From assembly GCF_000499525.1 (NCBI RefSeq), contig NZ_HG529329.1, positions 1 to 64,000 on the forward strand: DNA of 64,000 bases, read 5' to 3'. Position 1 is the stretch's first letter, and each line of letters begins with the position of its first letter. Origin of the DNA: Faecalimicrobium dakarense (GTDB taxonomy: Bacteria; Bacillota; Clostridia; Peptostreptococcales; Peptostreptococcaceae). The notes under the pieces are model-generated. The model saw only the letters and a program-made list of their open reading frames with translations, was not told the DNA's origin and made no database searches. Shown one piece after another: positions 38,534-46,107 of this stretch. Made by a program: the position numbers and the translations under genes.

Positions 38534-39376
38534 CTAATTATAATCATAAAATCCTTTTTTAGCTTTTCTTCCTAAGATACCGCCTCTAACCATTTTTCTA
38601 AGAAGTGGATGAGGTCTGTATTTTGAATCTCCAAATTCACTATATAATACTTCCATTATATTTAGGCATACATCTAAACCTATAAGATCACCTAAAGCTA
38701 GTGGTCCTATTGGATGGTTTGCTCCTAATTTCATTGCATTATCTATATCTTCTACACTTGCAATACCTTCTGCAAATATGCCTACTGCTTCATTTATCAT
38801 AGGTACTAGTATTCTATTAACTACAAATCCTGGTGCTTCTGCTACACTTACAGGAGTTTTATCTAATTGTTTACATAATTCAAATATCGTGTCATGAGTT
38901 TCTTTAGATGTCAGCATACCGTCTATTACTTCTACTAATTTCATAACTGGTGCTGGGTTGAAAAAGTGCATTCCTATTACCTTTTCGGCTCTAGTCGTGC
39001 TTACTGATAAGTCTGTTATCGACAATGATGATGTGTTTGTTGCAAATATTGTTTCTTCTTTACATATTTTGTCTAGTTCTTTGAATAATTCTTTTTTGAT
39101 TTGCATATTTTCAACTATAGCTTCTATTACTAAATCGCAATCTTTAGCGTTTTCTAAGTCTATAGTTTTTGAAAGTCTATTTAAATTTTCATTCTTTTCC
39201 TCTTCTGTTATCTTTTCTTTTAATACTTTTCTTTCTAAGCTTTTTGTTATTGATTTTATTCCTTTTTCTAAGCTGTCATTGTTTAAATCCCTAAGTACTA
39301 CTTGATGTCCATTAGCTATAAATACTTGTGCAATACCACTTCCCATAGTACCGCTTCCTATTACCATTATTTTCAT
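38534..39376 (-). CDS. hbd: 3-hydroxybutyryl-CoA dehydrogenase
   Basis: 280-aa NAD(P)-dependent enzyme interconverting acetoacetyl-CoA and 3-hydroxybutyryl-CoA. Rossmann motif [13 protein letters not shown] (7-19), the catalytic His/Glu region [18 protein letters not shown] (about 136-153) and [16 protein letters not shown]. Length is typical. It is not required for lysine breakdown itself and points to combined butyrate synthesis from acetyl-CoA. Confidence 0.94.
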   Translation of the reverse strand: MKIMVIGSGTMGSGIAQVFIANGHQVVLRDLNNDSLEKGIKSITKSLERKVLKEKITEEEKNENLNRLSKTIDLENAKDCDLVIEAIVENMQIKKELFKELDKICKEETIFATNTSSLSITDLSVSTTRAEKVIGMHFFNPAPVMKLVEVIDGMLTSKETHDTIFELCKQLDKTPVSVAEAPGFVVNRILVPMINEAVGIFAEGIASVEDIDNAMKLGANHPIGPLALGDLIGLDVCLNIMEVLYSEFGDSKYRPHPLLRKMVRGGILGRKAKKGFYDYN

Positions 39377-39406
39377 AATTTTCCCCCTATAATGAACTAT
39401 AATGAC

Positions 39407-40210
39407 CTATAATGAACTACTTAATTTTTTTTCACAATGTATATTAAATTTTGGTTCTCTTTTTTCTAAGAAAGCACTCATACCTTCTTCTTGATCATAA
39501 CTTGCAAAGCATAGCCCAAATAGATTGTTTTCTAAGTTTATAGCACTATCTATATCTATTTCATAACCTCTATTTATGGCATTTTTAGCATATCTTATAG
39601 CTAACTGTCCTTTAGATGAAATAAGTTTAGCCATATCTACACATTCTTTCATTAAATCTTCTTGTTCTACAACTTTGTTAACTAAATTTATATTTAGTGC
39701 TTCTTCTGATTTTATTATCTGTGCACTGTATACAAGTTCTTTCGCCTTACCTACCCCAACAATTCTAGGCAATCGTTGAGTTCCACCAAATCCTGGTAAT
39801 ATTCCAAGGTTAGCTTCTACTTGCCCAAATTTCGCTTTTGTACTTGCTATTCTAATATCACAACTCATAGCAAGTTCTAATCCACCACCTAAGCAAAATC
39901 CATTTATTCCTGCTATTATAGGTTTTTCACAGTTTTCTATTTTTCTGAATAAACGATTTCCCGTTTTCGAAAAAATTCTTGCTTCCTCAAAGTTCATATC
40001 CTTCATAGCTTCTATATCTGCTCCTGCTACAAAAGCCTTTCCTTCTCCTGTTATTATACCTACATAAATTTCTTCATCATTATTGATGATATCAATAGCC
40101 ATATCTAATTCTTTTAATACATCTTCATTTAATGCATTTAGATATTTTTCTCTGGCTATTTTTATTGTGTATACGTTTTCCACTTTGGCACATATTAAAT
40201 TTTCAAACAT
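39407..40210 (-). CDS. crt: Enoyl-CoA hydratase (crotonase)
   Basis: 267-aa crotonase-fold enzyme that hydrates crotonyl-CoA. Oxyanion-hole and active-site parts are KAFVAGADIEAM (about 56-67) and FCLGGGLELAMSCDIRIA (about 97), with the two glutamate positions near 104 and 134 (VEANLGILPGFGGTQRLPR). First gene of the cluster. AAAGGGATGGGGATAT lies before the ATG. Confidence 0.92.
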   Translation of the reverse strand: MFENLICAKVENVYTIKIAREKYLNALNEDVLKELDMAIDIINNDEEIYVGIITGEGKAFVAGADIEAMKDMNFEEARIFSKTGNRLFRKIENCEKPIIAGINGFCLGGGLELAMSCDIRIASTKAKFGQVEANLGILPGFGGTQRLPRIVGVGKAKELVYSAQIIKSEEALNINLVNKVVEQEDLMKECVDMAKLISSKGQLAIRYAKNAINRGYEIDIDSAINLENNLFGLCFASYDQEEGMSAFLEKREPKFNIHCEKKLSSSL

Positions 40211-40766
40211 ATATCCCCATCCCTTTAATAATAGTAATATGTATGTTTTTATATACTATAATTTTAATAATCTTAATAAAAAATTTTATGTATTTAATAT
40301 AAAATCTCTTATATATATAATATTCTATATGTATTTACGTATTCCTTCTTTATTTTAAATTATTTTTTTATTTAAATTAATCATTTTATTTTATTTTAAA
40401 TTAAAATTTTCTACACGTAATTACATACTAATTTATTTTTTTATATTTTATATTTATATTATACATTATACTACACCACTTTACAAGAAATTTCACATCC
40501 TAAACTATCTTTATTTTAAATTGATATAGATACAATAATTGAGATAATTTTCTAATAATTCACACATATCCCTTATGATTTTTAAATACATACTCTGACA
40601 TCAATTCATCAGATAAATATTTATATGTCTCTTTGTATTATATATTATACATTATACATTTATTATAACATAAATAAATATCTAAGCCAAAACTTATAGT
40701 CAATCTACACTTATCTAGTGTTAACTATGTTTCTAAATAGCCTTATAATATTCATTAAAATCTTTC
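40211..40766. other. AT-rich leader/intergenic region upstream of the lysine cluster
   Basis: About 550 bp without a credible gene on either strand. It must hold the promoter of the 17-kb lysine cluster. I see no riboswitch fold. Many TATA-like strings make promoter placement unsafe. A CodY-like box is listed separately. Confidence 0.6.
40546..40560. promoter_or_regulatory. CodY-like box upstream of the lysine cluster
   Basis: AATTTTCTAATAATT differs from the CodY consensus AATTTTCWGAAAATT at two positions. It lies about 335 bp before crt. In such AT-rich DNA a two-mismatch match can arise by chance, so this is only a candidate for nutrient control. Confidence 0.3.
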
Positions 40767-40844
40767 GATTTATTCTTAAAATAAAAAAGATGACCAAGTT
40801 AAGTATATAGATCATCTTTTTTATAAAATAATATTTTTGATTAT
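40767..40844 (-). terminator. Terminator of the CoA-disulfide reductase fusion gene, duplicate of 16606-16684
   Basis: Stem AAAAAAGATGACC (40783-40795) with GATCATCTTTTTT (40810-40822); on the minus-strand RNA all 13 positions pair, one as G-U. The element and flanks closely match the terminator after the transaldolase gene 24 kb away. Confidence 0.82.
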
Positions 40845-40849
40845 ATATA

Positions 40850-43333
40850 TTATATAAATAAATTTAATCCTGAATCTTCTGCAGCTCCTAAATATGAAGC
40901 AACTCCACCTAGGTCAACACCATCTATGAATTCTTCTTTTTTTATACCCATTAAATCCATACTCATAGAACACGCTACTATTTTAACACCCATATCCATT
41001 GCATTTTTTATTAATGTATCTAAATCATCTACATTATGCTTTTTCATTATTTGATCTATCATTTTAGGTCCCATACCAGCCATATTCATCTTAGATAGTG
41101 GAAGTTTTCCTGTATGAGATGGCAGCATTACATCAAACATTTTTTCCATAACATCTTTTGATACTTTTGGTCTATCTTTTCTCTTAAGAATATTAAGTCC
41201 CCAGAATGTGAAAAACATAGTTACTTCTTTACCCATAGATGCAGCTCCTGTAGCTATTATAAATGATGCTATAGCTTTATCTAAATCTCCACTAAACACT
41301 ACCATTGTTGCTCCATCTTTATCTTTTTGAGTTATTGAACAGCTAGGATTAGCTAATATGTTATTAGTTCCTTTTCTTATAGCTACAACAAATGCCTTTT
41401 GACTTTTATCAAACTCGGCTTTTACTAAAGTATTTCTTGTTTTTTCACACCAAGCACTAATATCTTTACTAAATCCTGGATCACTAGCTTTAACTACTAG
41501 TACTTGTCCCTCTTCCATCTTATTCATCTCTTCAAATACTCTTTTTATCGGACCTGGACATTGAAGACCACAAGCATCTAAAGTAACATGTGCATTTATT
41601 TCAGTTATATCTAAATCTTCTAATTTCATATTAGATTCCTCACTCTTGATATTTAAATTATTATTTTGATTAGCTATGCTTTCTTTCGCTCTTTTTACAA
41701 ATTGATAAGTTTTTACTCCACCATCTATATTTGAGCATTTAAGTCCATTTTGTTCTAATAGCCTACATGCAACATATCCTCTTAATCCGACTTGACAAGT
41801 AGCGTATAATTTCTTATTTTTTGGTATTTCATTTAATCTATCTCTTAATTGTCCAAGAGGTATGTGTATAGCACCAGGAATTTGACCTGTAGCTAATTCA
41901 AATTCTTCTCTAACATCTATTATTACTCCACCTTTCTTTACAATATCATCAACTTCATACCATTGAACAGTATCTACCATATCTTCTATAATATTAGAAG
42001 CATAGTATCCTAGCATATTAACAGGGTCTTTAGCTGAATTATATGGTGGTGCATAACAAGGCTCTATATCTTGCAAATCAAATACTGTAAAGCCAGCCTT
42101 TATAGCTGTAGCCATAATATCTATACGTTTTTCAACTCCATCAATTCCTACGCCTTGAGCTCCAAATATTTTACCAGTATGTGGATCAAATGTCATCTTC
42201 ATAGCTATTGGAAATGAACCTGGATAATATCCGGCATTAGATCCTGGATGTATGTGTACAACTTCATAATCTATACCAAGTCTTTTCAATGCTTTTTCAT
42301 TATTTCCTGTTGTAGCTACTGTATAATCAAATACTTTTGCAACTGAAGAACCTAATGTTCCTTTGTATTTTTCTTTTTTCCCACATATATTATTAGCTAC
42401 TATTCTACCTTGTCTGTTTGCTGGCCAAGCTAATGGTATCATTGTTGGCTTTTTATTAACAAAATCTATTATCTCAACAGCATCACCTAATGCGTATATG
42501 TTTTCATCTGAAGTTTTCATATACTCATCAACTATAATGCCACCTCTTTCGTTTAACTTAAGTCCTGCTTCTTTTGCAATAGTAGTTTCTGGTTTAACAC
42601 CAATAGATAATATTATCATATCAGTATTGATTTCCTTACCACTAGATAGTATTACTTTTCTTCCATTGTTTGTAAATGAGCTTACACCATCTTTTAATAC
42701 TAATTCAACACCTTTATCAATTAAGTGATTATGAACTATACTTACCATTTCTATATCAAGAGGTGCCATAACTTGGTCACTTGCTTCTACTAACGTAAGT
42801 TCTATTCCCCTATCATGAAGATTTTCTGCCATTTCAAGACCTATAAATCCTCCACCTATTACTACTGCATGTTTTGGTTTATTATTATCTACATATTCTT
42901 TAATCTTATCTGTATCTGGAATATTTCTTAATGTGAATAGATTATCACAATCATTTATACCTGGTATACCCGGCTTTAATGGGCTAGCTCCTGGAGATAA
43001 TACTAACTTATCATAAGTTTCATCGTATGTTTCACCCGTTTTATGATTCTTTACAGTTACTTTTTTTCCTTCTTTATCTATTTTAATAACTTCACTTAAG
43101 TTTCTTATATCTAAATTAAATTTTGAACTCATAGCTTCAACAGTTTGAACTATTAATTTTTCTCTTTCACTTATCGTTTCTCCTATATAATAAGGAAGTC
43201 CACAGTTTGCAAAAGATATATATTCACCTTTTTCAAACATTATTATATTAGCATCTTCATCTAATCTTCTAAGTCTAGCTGCAGCTGATGCTCCACCTGC
43301 CACTCCACCTACAATAACTATTTTTTTAGACAT
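40850..43333 (-). CDS. Four-domain CoA-disulfide reductase / rhodanese / TusA / DsrE fusion
   Basis: 827-aa cytosolic sulfur-handling protein. Domain order: FAD/NAD(P) disulfide reductase (1-450; GGVAGGASAAARLRR, single active Cys in SFANCGLPYYIG about residue 43, GGGFIGLEMAENL), rhodanese (about 465-550; Cys in YATCQVGLRGY), TusA/SirA (about 580-650; LDACGLQCPGPIK) and a DsrE/DsrF-like domain (about 665-827; FTFWGLNILK, VACSMSMDLMG). Each domain keeps its reactive cysteine, allowing sulfur relay from persulfide reduction to carrier proteins. Known fusion family in Firmicutes. Transcribed alone, with its own terminator. Confidence 0.9.
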   Translation of the reverse strand: MSKKIVIVGGVAGGASAAARLRRLDEDANIIMFEKGEYISFANCGLPYYIGETISEREKLIVQTVEAMSSKFNLDIRNLSEVIKIDKEGKKVTVKNHKTGETYDETYDKLVLSPGASPLKPGIPGINDCDNLFTLRNIPDTDKIKEYVDNNKPKHAVVIGGGFIGLEMAENLHDRGIELTLVEASDQVMAPLDIEMVSIVHNHLIDKGVELVLKDGVSSFTNNGRKVILSSGKEINTDMIILSIGVKPETTIAKEAGLKLNERGGIIVDEYMKTSDENIYALGDAVEIIDFVNKKPTMIPLAWPANRQGRIVANNICGKKEKYKGTLGSSVAKVFDYTVATTGNNEKALKRLGIDYEVVHIHPGSNAGYYPGSFPIAMKMTFDPHTGKIFGAQGVGIDGVEKRIDIMATAIKAGFTVFDLQDIEPCYAPPYNSAKDPVNMLGYYASNIIEDMVDTVQWYEVDDIVKKGGVIIDVREEFELATGQIPGAIHIPLGQLRDRLNEIPKNKKLYATCQVGLRGYVACRLLEQNGLKCSNIDGGVKTYQFVKRAKESIANQNNNLNIKSEESNMKLEDLDITEINAHVTLDACGLQCPGPIKRVFEEMNKMEEGQVLVVKASDPGFSKDISAWCEKTRNTLVKAEFDKSQKAFVVAIRKGTNNILANPSCSITQKDKDGATMVVFSGDLDKAIASFIIATGAASMGKEVTMFFTFWGLNILKRKDRPKVSKDVMEKMFDVMLPSHTGKLPLSKMNMAGMGPKMIDQIMKKHNVDDLDTLIKNAMDMGVKIVACSMSMDLMGIKKEEFIDGVDLGGVASYLGAAEDSGLNLFI

Positions 43334-43653
43334 AACTCTTCTCCTATTCTAAATACTAACTATATTTTTACAGATAACATTTTTCTATATTATTAATTGA
43401 TATATTTCTAACAAATCAATTGTCATTTATTGATATAGTTTTATTATATACATTGGTAATAATCACTTCTGTGACTTTGTCACATAATAAAAAATTCGCT
43501 TCGCTTATATAGCTCAAACGATTCTGTTCACTGCTTAAAAGTCATTTTTATTTTTTATTTATAAATAGTTTATGCTCCTATATCTTTACTTATCTGGTGT
43601 GTTTTCTTGCTGATGCCTTACTGTAGAAAAACTAATAATTTAAATACAAAAAT
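43334..43653. other. Intergenic region with a repeat-family head
   Basis: No gene on either strand. It holds a short hairpin GTGAC-TTT-GTCAC near 43471 and repeat copy 3 at 43490. The leader of the fusion gene presumably lies in the first 150 bp. Confidence 0.5.
43490..43545 (+). repeat. Dispersed GC-rich repeat, copy 3 (partial)
   Basis: AAAAATTCGCTTCGCTTATA then TAGCTCAAACGATTCTGTTC. The head matches the copies at 45940 and 48372; the core is degraded. Confidence 0.6.
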
Positions 43654-43707
43654 AACCCCTTAAAGTTGACAGATTTTATAGTTTAATCTATCAACCCTAA
43701 GGGGTTT
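43654..43707 (-). terminator. Long nested terminator of the ABC-F gene
   Basis: Outer stem AACCCCTTA / TAAGGGGTT and inner stem GTTGACAGATT / AATCTATCAAC (one G-U pair possible) stack into one long hairpin, about 30 bp after the ABC-F stop. Confidence 0.82.
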
Positions 43708-43736
43708 ATAACTTATTATTGTAAAGAATACACGAT

Positions 43737-45476
43737 TTAAAGTAACTTAATCAGCTCTTCTAGCTCTTTAGATAAAGTTTTTGCAAGTTCAAAATCAGTA
43801 TCTATTAAAGCTCTTGCTATCTTTGTTTCAACAGCCTTTTTCTTTAGTTCTATTTCTAAATAGTCTTTATCAAAATGGTTAGCATGAATCATTCTTCTAA
43901 ACTTTTTCATACTCATTTTTCTAATAGTCTTATCTTCAATCATTAAAACATAATCCATACAATTATTTATAAATTGATAATCATGAGAAATCATTAAAAT
44001 CGCACCATTATAGTTTTCTATAGCATTTTCAAGTGCCATTTGAGAATAAGTATCTAAATGACTTGTTGGTTCATCAAGAAGTAACATATTTGCTTTACTA
44101 GATGATACTTTAGCCAATTGTAAAATATTTTTTTCTCCACCAGATAAAGATCCTATCTTTTGTTTAATCATATCCGATCCAAAGCCATAGTTTGAAATAT
44201 ATCTTCTAATTTCTCCATAAGTTTCAAACCCTGCATCGTAAAACTCTTGAAGTATAGTATTAGACTCATCTAGTAATTCCCCTTGCATCTGTGATAAATA
44301 AGCCACTTCAATATCATCATTTATTTCAATTGAGTCATGATTATTTTTAAAGATTGATCTAAGTAAAGTAGTTTTTCCAACACCATTTGTACCAACAATA
44401 GCTACTTTATCATTAGACTTAATCTCAAAGTTAACATTTTCTAAAAGCATTTCATCAAAAGCAATACTAAAATCATTAACTTTTAAAGCAGTAGTTTCTT
44501 CTATTTCATTATTAGTGGCTAAATTGATATTAGGTTGTTTAATCTCTACAAACGGAGCTTTTATTCTACGTGCTTCTAATCTTTCTTGTATTTTAACTCT
44601 AGCTTTTAATGCTCTCCCATTAGAAGCTTCAGCATTATAAGTTGCTCTCTCTCTTAACTTTTCTATTCGTATCTCATTTTTTGCTATTTCTTCATCATCA
44701 GCAATAGATAATTCTTGTAACTCAATTTTAGTTTGAAGTAATGATAAATTATAATCAATATATCTTCCATCAAATTCTTGAAGTTCCGTATTTTCAAGGT
44801 GTATAATTTTGTTAAAACAATGATTAAGTAAATATCTGTTATGCGTGATAATTAACATTGTTTTTTTGTGAGAATTAATTAGATTTTTAAGAGCATTTAG
44901 ATTTTCAAAATCTAAAAACACATCTGGTTCATCCATAATCATTAAGTCTTTATTATTAAGCATTTCCTTAATAACTTGAATAAGTTTGAATTCCCCACCA
45001 CTAAGTTCAGATATCATTTTATCTTTATGCTTGCTTAGATTTGCAAGATTTAGTTTTCTATTAATATTACTTTCAAAATCATCACCATCAATTGCGTCAA
45101 ATGCGTCTAAGGCTTCTTGATACTGTTCTAATAAAGTCTCAATGTCTGAAGATGTTTCCATTTGTGTACAAATAGATGCAATTTTTTCTTGTAGCTTAAT
45201 AAATTCTTCGCCTATATATTCAAACACTGTAGTTTCTTTTGTTTTATCTCGTTGTGAAAACTGGCTTACATAACCAATTTTGCAGTTTGGGTCCATTTCT
45301 AAATTACCATCAAACATATATTTTTCTGGATCCATAATTATATCTATTAGTGTACTTTTTCCGCTACCACTTGCTCCTATAAAAGCACAGTGTTGACCAT
45401 CTTCTATTGTAAATGAAATATTATTATATAGATCTTTTCGCGGGAATGAGTAGGACAAGTTGTCAATTTTTATCAT
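43737..45476 (-). CDS. ABC-F family ATPase, probable ribosome-protection antibiotic resistance protein
   Basis: About 579-aa soluble tandem ATPase without membrane domains. First domain: Walker A GASGSGKST, signature LSGGEFKL, Walker B LMIMDEPD. Second domain: GTNGVGKTT, LSGGEKNI, LLLDEPTSHLD. The linker between them (about 240-320, charged helical) is the region that reaches the ribosomal centre in resistance-type ABC-F proteins. I begin at the ATG at 45476 since GAGAGG lies just upstream; the longer start would use it as coding sequence. A leader peptide and terminator upstream indicate drug-induced attenuation. Resembles clostridial CplR-type proteins against lincosamides/pleuromutilins; drug range not readable. 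Confidence 0.88.
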   Translation of the reverse strand: MIKIDNLSYSFPRKDLYNNISFTIEDGQHCAFIGASGSGKSTLIDIIMDPEKYMFDGNLEMDPNCKIGYVSQFSQRDKTKETTVFEYIGEEFIKLQEKIASICTQMETSSDIETLLEQYQEALDAFDAIDGDDFESNINRKLNLANLSKHKDKMISELSGGEFKLIQVIKEMLNNKDLMIMDEPDVFLDFENLNALKNLINSHKKTMLIITHNRYLLNHCFNKIIHLENTELQEFDGRYIDYNLSLLQTKIELQELSIADDEEIAKNEIRIEKLRERATYNAEASNGRALKARVKIQERLEARRIKAPFVEIKQPNINLATNNEIEETTALKVNDFSIAFDEMLLENVNFEIKSNDKVAIVGTNGVGKTTLLRSIFKNNHDSIEINDDIEVAYLSQMQGELLDESNTILQEFYDAGFETYGEIRRYISNYGFGSDMIKQKIGSLSGGEKNILQLAKVSSSKANMLLLDEPTSHLDTYSQMALENAIENYNGAILMISHDYQFINNCMDYVLMIEDKTIRKMSMKKFRRMIHANHFDKDYLEIELKKKAVETKIARALIDTDFELAKTLSKELEELIKLL

Positions 45477-45502
45477 ATTATTACCTCTCTTTATCATTTA
45501 AA

Positions 45503-45526
45503 AAGAGCTTATAAAAATAAGCTCTT
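45503..45526 (-). terminator. Attenuator hairpin in the ABC-F leader
   Basis: Perfect 10-bp stem AAGAGCTTAT / ATAAGCTCTT with a 4-nt loop, followed on the minus strand by T5 and, 9 bp later, the ribosome-binding site of the ABC-F gene. It stands before, not after, the gene, as in ribosome-mediated attenuation. Confidence 0.75.
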
Positions 45527-45546
45527 AAATATATAATCTTCAAAGT

Positions 45547-45582
45547 CTAAGTTTTGCAATTTATTATATATAGTAATGACAT
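45547..45582 (-). CDS. Candidate 11-residue leader peptide (MSLLYIINCKT)
   Basis: A 12-codon open frame, ATG at 45582 and TAG at 45547, lies inside the short transcript between the promoter and the attenuator. Purines AAAAAAG stand just before the ATG. Stalling of ribosomes here by an antibiotic could prevent terminator folding. Too short to judge by coding statistics; the case rests on its position. Confidence 0.5.
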   Translation of the reverse strand: MSLLYIINCKT

Positions 45583-45604
45583 TCTTTTTTAATTTACTGT
45601 TGAT

Positions 45605-45633
45605 AGAATAACATTTTTTTAGACTAATTTCAA
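45605..45633 (-). promoter_or_regulatory. Promoter of the ABC-F leader
   Basis: TTGAAA (-35, plus 45628-45633) and TATTCT (-10, plus 45605-45610) with an exact 17-bp spacer. Transcription would start about 15 bp before the leader peptide ATG. Confidence 0.6.
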
Positions 45634-45677
45634 TATTTCATATTAAAACTTTTCATGACTTTCTATACTAAATAATG

Positions 45678-45812
45678 TTAGCTAGGAATACTAAACATTC
45701 TCTTTATTTCATCTGTAATATATACTTCACCTTTACTATGTAAAGTCATATGCCAATTATGACATACTGACATTAAATCAATTATAGTAAAGCTATTTTC
45801 ATAAGGTTTCTA
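45678..45812 (-). pseudogene. Remnant of an HNH nuclease-like gene (C-terminal end)
   Basis: Minus-strand reading gives PYENSFTIIDLMSVCHNWHM followed by TLHSKGEVYITDEIKRMFSIPS and a stop. This resembles the C-x-x-C-H end of HNH nucleases, but the second Cys is Trp (CHNWH). A stop codon closes the frame upstream, so only about 43 codons remain. Low confidence identification. Confidence 0.4.
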
Positions 45813-45939
45813 TATTGACAGTTTTTCAATAAAGTTATAATATCAATAGGATTATAGTTTTTTATAGTACATAGAAAATTATGTTTATTTTAAAACTATT
45901 AATAAATATAATTTTTTATATTTGGATAATCGTAAAATT

Positions 45940-46080
45940 AAAAATTCGCTTCGCTCATGTCGCCAACGTCTGCTTGAGCCACGTGTGGGCGAACCACTTC
46001 GGCAAGCTCGCATCCCGTTGCTCAAGTTGAAGCGGTTAGGATTATATCTTATCCACAAACCAGATAAGTTATAATCCCTT
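45940..46080 (+). repeat. Dispersed GC-rich repeat, copy 4 (longest)
   Basis: Head AAAAATTCGCTTCGCTCATG, then TCGCCAACGTC, core TTGAGCCACGTGTGGGCGAA continuing CCACTTC, then CCCGTTGCTCAAGTTGAAG and tail ACAAACCAGATAA. It lies just upstream of prfC, so the prfC promoter may be inside or beside it. Confidence 0.7.
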
Positions 46081-46107
46081 AATATATTAAATAAAGGATG
46101 ATAAAAA

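Noticed and set aside
40211-40766. Riboswitch (for example lysine-type) upstream of the lysine cluster
   Set aside because: No conserved long-stem architecture could be found; the region is AT-rich without the needed G/C motifs.
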